Origin: RUG563 sp964549135
Lineage (GTDB): Bacteria; Bacillota; Clostridia; Christensenellales; Aristaeellaceae
Direction: 5' to 3'
Assembly: GCA_964549135.1 (NCBI GenBank)
Contig: CAZJUJ010000005.1
Span: 4,172 to 68,171 of the forward strand
DNA length: 64,000 nucleotides
In this document: positions 7,383-15,680 of the stretch, one piece after another
How the letters are laid out: each line of letters begins with the position of its first letter
Position numbering within the stretch: the first letter of the stretch is position 1
Position numbers and translations under genes: made by a program
Notes under the pieces: model-generated
Seen by the model: the letters and a program-made list of their open reading frames with translations, nothing else
Told to the model about the DNA's origin: nothing
Database searches by the model: none

Positions 7383-7988
7383 ATGGTGCAGCGGGAAATG
7401 AGCTTTCGGCAGTACCGGGCCATGGATCTGATATTTTTTACGGCGGTATTGTGCCTGTGCGAGGCGCTGATCGCCCTGGCGGGCAGACGATGGTTTCCGG
7501 AGGAATTATACACCCTTTCCCTGACTGCGGCGGTTACCGCCATTGTGATGGTCAGATGGGGGAAATGGGCCTGCATCCCGGCATTTTTCGGGGCTATGGC
7601 GGTCTGCCTTGCCTCCGGGGCCCGGGGCGGGCAGTATCTTATTTACGGGGCGGGCAATCTTTTTTCGCTTCTGCTTCTGCCGCTGCTTGGCAAGGGCGGC
7701 TGGCGGCGGCTGCGGGAAAACGTGCTGCTGGCCCTGGGGTATGGGCTGGCGGCGGCGCTGCTGATGCAGTTGGGCCGGATGCTCATCGCCCTGCTTATGG
7801 GGAACGCCCCGGCGATATGCCTGGGCTTTGTAACGACGGATGTGCTTTCGGGCTTCTTTTCCATGCTGCTTGTATGGATTGCCAGACGGCTGGACGGCAT
7901 GCTGGAGGAGCAGAAGCATTATCTCAGGCGAATCCAGAAGGAAAAGGAAAACGAAAAGGAAAATCAAGGGCTGCAGGGCCCGATATGA
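7383..7988 (+). CDS. Small multi-pass membrane protein, first gene of the pectin ABC operon
   Basis: 201 residues with about five to six hydrophobic segments from residue 14 to 175 (for example DLIFFTAVLCLCEALIAL and NLFSLLLLPLLGKG), then a charged Lys/Glu tail likely cytosolic and coiled. General shape resembles ECF-transporter S components, but no diagnostic motif is seen, so function is unknown. ATG at 7383 is set by CCAGGAGGAAA. It lies 22 bases before the permease gene, implying a role in the same uptake system. Confidence 0.75.
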   Translation: MVQREMSFRQYRAMDLIFFTAVLCLCEALIALAGRRWFPEELYTLSLTAAVTAIVMVRWGKWACIPAFFGAMAVCLASGARGGQYLIYGAGNLFSLLLLPLLGKGGWRRLRENVLLALGYGLAAALLMQLGRMLIALLMGNAPAICLGFVTTDVLSGFFSMLLVWIARRLDGMLEEQKHYLRRIQKEKENEKENQGLQGPI

Positions 7989-8010
7989 AAAACATCAGGG
8001 GGATGGATGC

Positions 8011-9057
8011 ATGCAGACGAAGGCAGCGGATTTCCTGGTTTATGATAAGACTGCGGGCGTTTATCGCGAAAACCCGGAGCAGCTTGTGCGGGATGATGTG
8101 GAAAAGCATGCCTGGCGGCATGTGGCCCAGACCATTCTGAAGGATTGGCGGCTGTATCTGATGCTGGTGCCGATGCTGCTGGTATTTTTGTTCTGGCGGT
8201 ATCTGCCCATGTATGAATTGCTGGGCTGCTTTAAGGTGCCGGATGAGGTAAAGCCGGTGGCGGAGCAGTATTTTTCCGGCTTTTCCTATTTCAAGAGCCT
8301 GCTGTTCGGCGCGGATGCGGCCGATTTCTGGCGCGCCCTGCGCAATACCTTCCTACTCAGCTTCTATGGGCTGTGCTTTGGCTTCCCCATGCCCATTATC
8401 CTGGCGCTTTTCTTCAATGAAATCCGCAGCAATCTGGTGCGCTCCACCTGCCAGGTGCTGACGTATCTGCCCAAATTCATGTCCACCGTTGTTATGACCT
8501 CGCTGGTGACCATGCTGGTAAAGCAGGGGGCGCTGACCTCGGGCTACGGCATCGTCAGCCAGGCGCTGGAGGCCCTGGGCCTTATCAGCGCCGAAACGGC
8601 CAAGGCGGGCCTGCTCAATAACCCGGATTATTTCCGGGCGATTTATCAGCTCTCCGGCATCTGGGAGGGCGCGGGCTATGACAGCATCGTGTATTTCGCC
8701 GCCATCATCGCCATTTCGCCCACCAGCTATGAGGCCGCCCAGATCGACGGCGCGGGCAAGATGGCCCAGATGCGCTATGTGGTGCTGCCCGGCATTCTTT
8801 CCACCGTGGTCATCATGCTCATTACCCGCATCGGCTCTCTGCTCAATATCGGCTATGAAAAGGTGCTGCTGCTTTATAACCCCAGCACCTATGTGACCGC
8901 CGATGTGGTATCCACCTTCGCCCAGCGCAAGGGCATCCTTGGCGGGCAGAAGGGCCTGGCCTCCGCCGCCGAAATGATGAATAACGTGATCAGCATGCTG
9001 CTGGTCATCAGCGCCAATACCATCGCCCGCAAGGCCTCCGACACCTCGCTGTATTAA
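8011..9057 (+). CDS. Sugar ABC transporter permease, LplB/YteP type
   Basis: 348-residue inner-membrane permease (MalF-like branch). About six helices start at MLVPMLLVFLFW (near residue 50). The EAA loop is readable as SYEAAQIDGAGKMAQMRYV near 250, the contact site for the ATPase. It partners the YtcP-like permease 14 bases downstream. In Bacillus, YteP/YtcP/YtcQ import rhamnogalacturonan oligosaccharides, and the GH28, GH105, KduI and KduD genes here point to pectin fragments. ATG at 8011 follows CAGGGGGATGG; upstream in-frame codons lie inside the previous gene. Confidence 0.93.
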   Translation: MQTKAADFLVYDKTAGVYRENPEQLVRDDVEKHAWRHVAQTILKDWRLYLMLVPMLLVFLFWRYLPMYELLGCFKVPDEVKPVAEQYFSGFSYFKSLLFGADAADFWRALRNTFLLSFYGLCFGFPMPIILALFFNEIRSNLVRSTCQVLTYLPKFMSTVVMTSLVTMLVKQGALTSGYGIVSQALEALGLISAETAKAGLLNNPDYFRAIYQLSGIWEGAGYDSIVYFAAIIAISPTSYEAAQIDGAGKMAQMRYVVLPGILSTVVIMLITRIGSLLNIGYEKVLLLYNPSTYVTADVVSTFAQRKGILGGQKGLASAAEMMNNVISMLLVISANTIARKASDTSLY

Positions 9058-9071
9058 GGAGGAAAACCAGC

Positions 9072-9962
9072 ATGAAAAGAAAGCTTGAGATCTCCGAGCG
9101 CATTTTTAAGGTGATCAGCTACACCTTCCTGTGCATTTTCTCCCTGGCCTGCCTCTATCCCTTCCTGTATGCCGTTTCGGCCTCCATCAGCGGGGCCCAT
9201 GCGGTGGATTACGGCGAGGTGGTGCTTTTCCCCAAGGATATTCAGTTTGACGCCTTTGCCCGGATGTTCCAGGATAATATGTTCTGGAATTCCTATTCCA
9301 ATACCCTGTTTCTGACCTTCTACGGTACGGTCTGGGCGCTGCTGGTGGCCATTCTGGGCGGCTATGCCCTTTCCAAGAAACGGCTGCTCTTCCGCCGGTT
9401 CTTCAATTTCTTCCTGGTGTTCACCATGCTGTTTTCCGCCGGTCTGGTGCCCCAGTATCTGAATTATCTGGCCACCAAGGATGTATTCAATTCCGTGGGC
9501 ATTACGGATGATAAATGGCTGGTGGTTATCGCCATGGGCATGGCAGCCATGAATATCATCCTGCTGCGCAATGCCTTTGAGGGCGTGCCCAGCGAAATTG
9601 AGGAGGCGGCCATCGTGGATGGCGCCACCGAATTCCAGGTACTCAAAAAGGTATATATCCCCATGTGCAAATCCACCATCGCCACCGTGACCCTCTTTTT
9701 CGCCATTTCCCGCTGGAACGGCTATTTCTGGGCCCGGCAGATGATTTCCAATTCCAATGAGCATCCCCTGCAGGTCTTTATCCGGCTGCGGCTGGAGGAA
9801 TTCACCGATCCGGAGGCCATGGCGGGCTGGAATGAAATCTATTCCGCCGATTCGGTGATCTACGCCCTGATCGTATGCTCCATCGTGCCCATTCTCATCA
9901 TTTATCCCTTCATCCAGAAATATTTCGCCAAGGGCGTGAATATGGGCGGCGTGAAGGAATAA
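9072..9962 (+). CDS. ytcP: Sugar ABC transporter permease, YtcP type (MalG-like)
   Basis: 296 residues, six predicted helices. The EAA loop IEEAAIVDGATEFQVLKKV (near 175-195) and the C-terminal KYFAKGVNMGGVKE ending are typical of carbohydrate permeases of the LplC/YtcP group. It forms the heterodimeric pore with the preceding permease. Strong AAGGAGGAAAACCAGC ribosome-binding site. A small hairpin separates it from the binding-protein gene. Confidence 0.94.
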   Translation: MKRKLEISERIFKVISYTFLCIFSLACLYPFLYAVSASISGAHAVDYGEVVLFPKDIQFDAFARMFQDNMFWNSYSNTLFLTFYGTVWALLVAILGGYALSKKRLLFRRFFNFFLVFTMLFSAGLVPQYLNYLATKDVFNSVGITDDKWLVVIAMGMAAMNIILLRNAFEGVPSEIEEAAIVDGATEFQVLKKVYIPMCKSTIATVTLFFAISRWNGYFWARQMISNSNEHPLQVFIRLRLEEFTDPEAMAGWNEIYSADSVIYALIVCSIVPILIIYPFIQKYFAKGVNMGGVKE

Positions 9963-9987
9963 AGGCCCCGCTTTTCTCTGTGTTTTT

Positions 9988-10004
9988 CCGGATGCAAGAT
10001 CCGG
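9988..10004 (+). promoter_or_regulatory. Intercistronic hairpin before the binding-protein gene
   Basis: CCGGAT, loop GCAAG, ATCCGG: a perfect 6-bp stem with no T-run, so more likely an mRNA processing or stability element than a terminator. Confidence 0.45.
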
Positions 10005-10035
10005 TGAACAAAATATTGTCAGGAGGTAATTCTCT

Positions 10036-12108
10036 ATGAAGCGTACCCTTTCTCTGGTTCTGGTACTGATGATGGCCCTGTCCCTCTTCACTGCCAGCGC
10101 TGTGGCCGAAGACGCCGTGGTTCTTCGCATGGCCACCGGTTACAACAACGCCAAGACCGGTCTGTTCTTCGACGCATCCGTTGCGGGCGAGGGCATCACC
10201 CTGGCCGATGGCATTACCTACCACACCGGCGATCTCAAGCCCACCTGGGTTCGGGTTCAGGAAGTGCTGAATGTCAAATTCGAAAACCTGTATCAGGGCA
10301 ACAGCGCCGCCAAGGAATTCGATTTCTGGAAGGATCGGCTGGATGAAGTGGATATGCTCAGCGGCACCGCTGCCAAGCTGACCGAATACGGCGAGGCCGG
10401 CTCCATCGTCAACATCGCCGAATATCTGGATCAGATGCCCAACTTCAAGGCTTATCTGGAAGCCAACCCCATCGTTCGCCTCTCCATCACCGGCAACACC
10501 GATACCGGCGCCATCTATTTCTCCCCCTATTTTGACGGCGTGAACGATATCGAGCGCATGCCCCTGATGCGTGTGGACTGGGTGCAGAAGCTGCTGGACG
10601 GCGAAGGCGAGTTCACCGCCGAGGCCAGCAAGGAACTGGCTGCCTCCGTCTACGAGCCCTATATGCCTACCTCCGGTACCCTGACGGTTGATGTGGTCAA
10701 TCTGGAGGGCACTGCCGTTGAGCAGGTGACCAAGAATTACGACGCCGCCGGCAACATCGTCGCCAAGATGAATGAAGCCCTGGCCGCCGGCAGCGTGGAT
10801 GGCGTGGCCGCCGTTCAGATGCTCCGCGATTACATCGATACCGCCTACAACGGCTATTACGGCGCTCAGCGCTCCAACCTCTTTGTGGGCCAGAACGCTG
10901 CCTGGGATGCCGATGAGCTGGTTGCCCTGCTCCGCTGCGTGGTGGCCAATCCCCAGACCCTCAACGGCACCGATTCCGTGCAGGGCCTCTTCTCCCGCGA
11001 GGACAACAATAACCAGCGCCGGGTGGATATGTTCCGCTTCGCCGGTACCCTCTTTGGCGTGCGCGGCCTGGAATCCCGCCAGGATTACCTCTGGATTGAT
11101 GAGGACGGCTTCCTCCGCGATGCCCGTCAGGAGCTGGATGCCTACGAAGCCATGGCCCGCATGAACGCCATGGTGCAGGAGGGCCTGATCTCCAAGGCCT
11201 TCGTGGAAATGTCTGCCGAATCCACCGCCACCTATCTGGAAAACGACCTGGGCTTCATGCACTATGACTTCAACCAGACCCAGACCGTTTACAACGAAAC
11301 CAAGCTGCAGGACGGCGAAAAATACATGGCGGTCATGGTTCCCGTGGCCCGCTGGTATGACGGCACCGATGAAAACGGCGTCTACATGCGCTTTACCGAA
11401 TCCTGGCGCTCTGTGAAGACCGATGGCTGGGGCATCTCCGTGGCTGGCGTTGCCGGCAATGATGCCAAGCTGCAGGCCGCGCTGGCCCTGATCGACTATG
11501 CCTACAGCCCCGCCGGTCAGATCCTGATGAGCTACGGCCCCGATGCTTTCATCAAGACCAATGAGGATGGCACCTATGTGACCTTCAATTTCAACGGCAC
11601 CCAGATGCCCGTGATTGCCGATGCCACCTTCGCCGAACTGTGGGAGAAGGCCTCCGGCAACTACACCAACTATGCCCGTCAGTATCTGGGCTCCACCCTG
11701 TCCTTCGCCAAGAGCCAGGCCTTTGAATATCAGTGTACCCATGAGGTGGGCAAGGAAGGCGCCGGGAAGATCTCCAACGCCATCGCGCTGGGCACCATCA
11801 AGCATCCCGAACTTTCCGTCACCGAAAATCCCTGGTATACCTCTGTTCCCACCGTTCTGCCCAACACCCAGAACGAGAACGAAACCCTCAAGAGCTATTC
11901 TCAGCTTTCCGAGAAATTCAATTCCGCCAAGGGCGGCGCCAATGTGTTTGTTGACGTGATCGTCAGCGGCTTCATCACCGAAGGCATGTTCTCTGCCGAG
12001 GAAGCCGTGGATACCGTTGCCGAAACCCTGGGCGGCGCGGACTATCTCTTCCTCAAGCAGGAAGCCTGGGATCGTCTGCAGACCTACTATGCCGAACTGA
12101 GCAAGTAA
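10036..12108 (+). CDS. Large extracellular solute-binding protein (YtcQ-like)
   Basis: 690 residues, secreted. The N-terminus MKRTLSLVLVLMMALSLF then TASAVAED gives a Sec signal with an AxA-type cleavage site near residue 24. There is no lipobox Cys, although binding proteins of this family in Gram-positives are normally lipoproteins. The mature part has the two-lobe solute-binding layout, with a segment (KTDGWGISVAGVAGNDAKL) matching the usual WGI-V-KN-L-AAL region. Codon use is more C-ending than its neighbours, consistent with high expression. It supplies oligosaccharide to the two upstream permeases. Ribosome-binding site CAGGAGGTAATT. Confidence 0.92.
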   Translation: MKRTLSLVLVLMMALSLFTASAVAEDAVVLRMATGYNNAKTGLFFDASVAGEGITLADGITYHTGDLKPTWVRVQEVLNVKFENLYQGNSAAKEFDFWKDRLDEVDMLSGTAAKLTEYGEAGSIVNIAEYLDQMPNFKAYLEANPIVRLSITGNTDTGAIYFSPYFDGVNDIERMPLMRVDWVQKLLDGEGEFTAEASKELAASVYEPYMPTSGTLTVDVVNLEGTAVEQVTKNYDAAGNIVAKMNEALAAGSVDGVAAVQMLRDYIDTAYNGYYGAQRSNLFVGQNAAWDADELVALLRCVVANPQTLNGTDSVQGLFSREDNNNQRRVDMFRFAGTLFGVRGLESRQDYLWIDEDGFLRDARQELDAYEAMARMNAMVQEGLISKAFVEMSAESTATYLENDLGFMHYDFNQTQTVYNETKLQDGEKYMAVMVPVARWYDGTDENGVYMRFTESWRSVKTDGWGISVAGVAGNDAKLQAALALIDYAYSPAGQILMSYGPDAFIKTNEDGTYVTFNFNGTQMPVIADATFAELWEKASGNYTNYARQYLGSTLSFAKSQAFEYQCTHEVGKEGAGKISNAIALGTIKHPELSVTENPWYTSVPTVLPNTQNENETLKSYSQLSEKFNSAKGGANVFVDVIVSGFITEGMFSAEEAVDTVAETLGGADYLFLKQEAWDRLQTYYAELSK

Positions 12109-12123
12109 TTTTCCCGGTTTCAT

Positions 12124-12201
12124 CCATGGCGGGGCGCTTTGCCCCGTCATGGGTTCCCATCAGCCCCCCGAAAAATAAGGGGCGGGAGGCTGATGGGAGC
12201 C
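12124..12201 (+). promoter_or_regulatory. Two strong stem-loops downstream of the binding-protein gene
   Basis: Stem 1: 12 bp, CCATGGCGGGGC (12124-12135) with GCCCCGTCATGG (12141-12152). Stem 2: 14 bp, GGTTCCCATCAGCC (12152-12165) with GGCTGATGGGAGCC (12188-12201), extended inward by CCCC/GGGG. Neither has a T-run. They probably protect the binding-protein mRNA or dampen read-through into the membrane-protein genes. Confidence 0.65.
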
Positions 12202-12262
12202 GAAAATGATTACGGGTTCACGGCGCATGGCCGCCGTAGCAATGCATCACGGGAGGGGTATC

Positions 12263-12856
12263 ATGTACAAAAAGCAACTGACCTGGCAGAAAATCCTCTG
12301 CTTTGCGGCGCTGGCTGCCTGCGGGCTGGTATTTTTGTATGCCCTGGGGCTTTCTACCGATCTGTTTGACGGCCTATTCTATGCCCTGCCGGAGGAGGCC
12401 AAGCTGGCTACCTCCAAGATCAATGTCCCCGGGGCGGAAATCTATTATCATGTTCAGCCCTTTAATAAGCAGCTGCTCAATAACGCCATCTATCTGTTGC
12501 TGGCGGCCTGCCTGCTGTTTATTACCAATACCCATTCCCGGCGGAAATACTATGTCAGCAACGCCCTTTCCACCTTCGTTTTTGCCGGGGGCGGCATTGC
12601 GCTGGGGGTATGGGGCCATCTGCGGATTGAGGAATTCAAGGCCGAATTTCTGCAGATCGATTTTGAAGCGTATGAAAAATACGCCTCCCGCCGCAGGAAG
12701 GAGTATATCGATTCCACTTTCTGGTTTGATGCGCATTATCTGGTCTTTGCGGTGCTGCTGGCGGTGTGCCTGGCGCTGGTATTCAATTACTGCTGGAAGC
12801 TGCATCTGATGCGCGCCGAAAAGCAATTGATTCAGGCAGGAAAGGGAGGGCTGTGA
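12263..12856 (+). CDS. Unknown membrane protein A of the pectin ABC locus
   Basis: 197 residues, three to four hydrophobic helices: near 10-30 (ILCFAALAACGLVFLYALG), 74-92, 104-120 and 160-180. An extracytoplasmic loop rich in charge lies between the first two, and a basic tail ends the protein. No recognised domain. ATG at 12263 after GGGAGGGG. It is followed after 1 base by membrane protein B and then the MsmX-type ATPase, so it is co-expressed with the importer. Confidence 0.75.
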   Translation: MYKKQLTWQKILCFAALAACGLVFLYALGLSTDLFDGLFYALPEEAKLATSKINVPGAEIYYHVQPFNKQLLNNAIYLLLAACLLFITNTHSRRKYYVSNALSTFVFAGGGIALGVWGHLRIEEFKAEFLQIDFEAYEKYASRRRKEYIDSTFWFDAHYLVFAVLLAVCLALVFNYCWKLHLMRAEKQLIQAGKGGL

Positions 12857-12857
12857 T

Positions 12858-13373
12858 ATGACGAATCTGGAGGAGCAGAAGCGGATTCAGCTGGATCGGA
12901 TGCGCTTTACGAAAAATTCCCTGGGCTCCCGGCTGGTGTATCTGGCTATCCTCTTTGATGTATTCTATTTTGTCAGCGTGTATGAATCGGATGTGGGCAC
13001 CTGGTATTATCAGGCGCTGATCGGCGTTTCGGTGGTCTATAATCTGGTGTTCATGCTGCTGGCGTTTCTATCCTCCGAGGGCGTGAAGAATTATAAGCTC
13101 GGGTATGGCTATCTGCTGCTGGGCCTGGGCGCGGGGCAGATTGCCCGCATCTTTATCCTGCCCCTGATGGCCCATAGCGCGCTGACCAAGCGCAGCGATC
13201 CGGTGCTGAAAAAGGTGATGGAGGTGCCGGTGATGGAAAATAGCCAGTTCATCTGGATTGTGATTTTCCTGCTGCTTTCCGCCGCCTTCTGCATCGCTGC
13301 CGGAATCATCAGCGTGATTCGCAGCCGCAAATTGGCCGCTTACAATGCCTCTCTTTTTGAGATGGCCGCGTAA
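12858..13373 (+). CDS. Unknown membrane protein B of the pectin ABC locus
   Basis: 171 residues with four hydrophobic segments (LVYLAILFDVFYFVSVY; ALIGVSVVYNLVFMLLAFL; YGYLLLGLGAGQIARIFIL; FIWIVIFLLLSAAFCIAAG) and cytosolic charged ends. Function unknown. Layout (four helices, similar size) resembles membrane proteins C and D after the ATPase gene. Its start follows the A gene by one base, with GGAGGGCTGTG upstream. Confidence 0.75.
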   Translation: MTNLEEQKRIQLDRMRFTKNSLGSRLVYLAILFDVFYFVSVYESDVGTWYYQALIGVSVVYNLVFMLLAFLSSEGVKNYKLGYGYLLLGLGAGQIARIFILPLMAHSALTKRSDPVLKKVMEVPVMENSQFIWIVIFLLLSAAFCIAAGIISVIRSRKLAAYNASLFEMAA

Positions 13374-13385
13374 AGGAGACGCTTT

Positions 13386-14459
13386 ATGGCAAATATCAGC
13401 TTACAGCATCTGAACAAGATATATGATAACAAGGTTCAGGCCGTGTATGATTTCAATCTGGAGGTGCAGGACGGCGAGCTCATCGTGCTGGTGGGCCCCT
13501 CGGGCTGCGGCAAATCCACCACCCTGCGGATGATCGCGGGGCTGGAGGATATTACAGAGGGCCGGCTGCTGCTGGACGGCAAGGATATTACCGCCGCCCC
13601 TGCCAAGGATCGGGATATGGCCATGGTATTCCAGAATTATGCTCTGTACGGCCATATGACGGTGTATGAGAATATGGCCTTTTCCCTGACGCTGCGCAAG
13701 GAGGATCCCAATGTGATCCACAAAAAGGTGCTGGCGGCGGCGGAGATTCTGGGCCTGACCGATCAGCTCAACAAAAAGCCCAAGCAGCTTTCCGGCGGTC
13801 AGCGGCAGCGGGTGGCCATGGGCCGCGCCATCGTGCGCAATCCCAAGGTCTTCCTCTTTGACGAGCCGCTTTCCAATCTGGATGCCAAGCTGCGCGGCGC
13901 AACCCGCCGGGAGATCCTGCTTTTGCATAAACGGATGCACGCCACCATGCTCTATGTGACCCACGATCAGACCGAGGCGCTGACCCTGGCCGACCGCATC
14001 GTCTGCATGTCCATGGGCTATGTGCAGCAGGTGGGCACCCCGCTGGAGCTGTATGATACCCCCGCCAATCTCTTTGTGGCCAGCTTTATCGGCCTGCCGC
14101 CCATGAATTTCTTCCCTGTTACGGTGCAGGGCGAGCAGCTGCAGGGCAAATTTTTCGCCCTTCCCCTGACTGCGGATGAAAAGCAGACGCTTCACGCCTA
14201 TCAGGGCAAGGAAATCATTCTGGGCGTGCGCCCGGAAAATATCTCTGCCGGCGGCGAAATCGAGCTGCGCGTGGTCACCAATGAAAACCTGGGCATGAAT
14301 ACCCTGGTGCATGGCCGCCTGAAGGGCGAAAGCGCCCAGGACGCCGCCATTACCTGCAAGCTGCGGGGCTGGTGCGATTACAAGGCCGGGGATACGGTGC
14401 GGGTGGCCTTTGAAAAGCGGCATTTCTTTGATCGGGAAACCACCAATGCCATTCGATGA
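13386..14459 (+). CDS. Carbohydrate ABC transporter ATPase (UgpC/MsmX type)
   Basis: 357-residue ATPase: Walker A GPSGCGKST at 37-45, signature LSGGQRQRVAMGR near 139, Walker B VFLFDEPLSNLD, switch His in YVTHDQTEALTLADR, and a C-terminal OB/TOBE regulatory domain (GVRPENISAGG onward). It energises the importer from the cytosolic face. A second ATPase of the same type lies at 19300. Ribosome-binding site AAAGGAGACGCTTT. Confidence 0.95.
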   Translation: MANISLQHLNKIYDNKVQAVYDFNLEVQDGELIVLVGPSGCGKSTTLRMIAGLEDITEGRLLLDGKDITAAPAKDRDMAMVFQNYALYGHMTVYENMAFSLTLRKEDPNVIHKKVLAAAEILGLTDQLNKKPKQLSGGQRQRVAMGRAIVRNPKVFLFDEPLSNLDAKLRGATRREILLLHKRMHATMLYVTHDQTEALTLADRIVCMSMGYVQQVGTPLELYDTPANLFVASFIGLPPMNFFPVTVQGEQLQGKFFALPLTADEKQTLHAYQGKEIILGVRPENISAGGEIELRVVTNENLGMNTLVHGRLKGESAQDAAITCKLRGWCDYKAGDTVRVAFEKRHFFDRETTNAIR

Positions 14460-14473
14460 GAGGAGGGAAAGGC

Positions 14474-15046
14474 ATGAAGAATAATCAAGGCCGGAAGGGC
14501 CGGGGCGGCGTGAAGGAATTTATCCGCAAGAGCATTGTTTCCCTGAAGCGCAAGCCCCAGACGATCCCCATGCTGGTGCTGGGGGTGGCCTTCCTGTTCT
14601 ATTCCCTGAATCTGACCCATATTTCCAATACCACCGCCAAAATTCAGCTGGGCGGCATGGGCCTCAGCGGGTTCTGCACCATGCTCTTTTCCATGCTTTC
14701 CTTCGTCTGCTTTCTCAATGCCTATCCGCATCGGAAGAAGACCAATATCCCCATGCTGATTCTCATGTTCCTGATGCTGGGCATTCTTTTCTTCTGCGAT
14801 ACCTTCTATATCGGCCGGATTCTGGAGGCCACCACCCGGGCCGATCATCCCATTTCCGAAGCGGAATTTGCCTATATCGGCCGGGCCCGGTATGTGCTGG
14901 GGGTGCATCGGTGGATCGTGGCGGCGGGCGGCGTGCTGACGCTGCTGGTGCCCGTGCTGCGCAAACTGCTCAGAAGGATCAATACCTCTCTTCCTGCGGA
15001 GGAAGCCGTGCAGATGGAGCGCATTCAGCTTTCCGATGAGGCATAA
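14474..15046 (+). CDS. Unknown membrane protein C of the pectin ABC locus
   Basis: 190 residues. A basic N-terminus (MKNNQGRKGRGG) is followed by about four helices (IPMLVLGVAFLFYSL; FCTMLFSMLSFVCFLNA; MLILMFLMLGILFFCDTF; WIVAAGGVLTLLVPVL). Unknown family. Start at 14474 with GAGGAGGGAAAGGC; an ATG at 14456 overlapping the ATPase stop is in frame but has no ribosome-binding site of its own. It sits between the ATPase and membrane protein D. Confidence 0.73.
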   Translation: MKNNQGRKGRGGVKEFIRKSIVSLKRKPQTIPMLVLGVAFLFYSLNLTHISNTTAKIQLGGMGLSGFCTMLFSMLSFVCFLNAYPHRKKTNIPMLILMFLMLGILFFCDTFYIGRILEATTRADHPISEAEFAYIGRARYVLGVHRWIVAAGGVLTLLVPVLRKLLRRINTSLPAEEAVQMERIQLSDEA

Positions 15047-15049
15047 GCC

Positions 15050-15664
15050 ATGAGCAAGGAAAGAAAGGAAGCCGTCAAGACCGAAAATGCGGCTTCCTAT
15101 TATCAATTGCATACCGGCGCGGTGGAGAAGCTGGTGACCGCCTCCAAGGAGAATACGCCCCGGTATTCCAAGGCCGAGCTGGAAAAATATCGTTCCGGCA
15201 GGCGGAAATGGCATCTGCCGGAGGCGCTGAAGGCCCTGCTGATCAAATACTGGTTCTATGGTGCCATCTGCTTTTTCGTTCTCATGGGGCTGGGCATGTA
15301 CCTGCCCAATCAATGGGATATGCTCTTTGTCATGGCCGTCGTTATGGGCATGGCCACCGATCTGATCATCAATCGCTTCCTTCGCTTTACGGAAAAGCTG
15401 CCCGGGGGAAACGCGCGCTGGATGATGGTGACGCGGCGGGGCATGGCGGGGTTTCTGATGAATCTGGCCTATGCATTTCTGCTGGTTTTTCTGATTGTGA
15501 CGGTATACGGCCTGCTGAACAGCCTGCTTGCCGCTGCGCTGGGGACGATGCTGGGGGTGGAGCCCCTGGGCTTTGGCCTTGCGGCGCTGGGCGCGGATAT
15601 GCTGTGCATCGGCATCAAGCGGATGCTGATGAAAATCGTGGCGGATGCCAGAGAAAAAGGCTGA
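15050..15664 (+). CDS. Unknown membrane protein D of the pectin ABC locus
   Basis: 204 residues. A soluble, charged first 65 residues (SKERKEAVKTENAASYYQLH...), then four helices from about residue 66 to 190 (YWFYGAICFFVLMGLGMYL; MLFVMAVVMGMATDLII; FLMNLAYAFLLVFLIV; a Leu/Ala/Gly helix) and a basic tail. No recognised domain. It starts three bases after protein C and runs up to the GH28 gene, whose start lies 16 bases further. Confidence 0.73.
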   Translation: MSKERKEAVKTENAASYYQLHTGAVEKLVTASKENTPRYSKAELEKYRSGRRKWHLPEALKALLIKYWFYGAICFFVLMGLGMYLPNQWDMLFVMAVVMGMATDLIINRFLRFTEKLPGGNARWMMVTRRGMAGFLMNLAYAFLLVFLIVTVYGLLNSLLAAALGTMLGVEPLGFGLAALGADMLCIGIKRMLMKIVADAREKG

Positions 15665-15680
15665 GAAGGAGAAAAACGGC

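Noticed and set aside
9910..12150. 746-codon frame antisense to the binding-protein gene
   Set aside because: Composition is Gly/His/Ile-rich and featureless; the plus strand carries a full binding protein with a signal peptide and ribosome-binding site.
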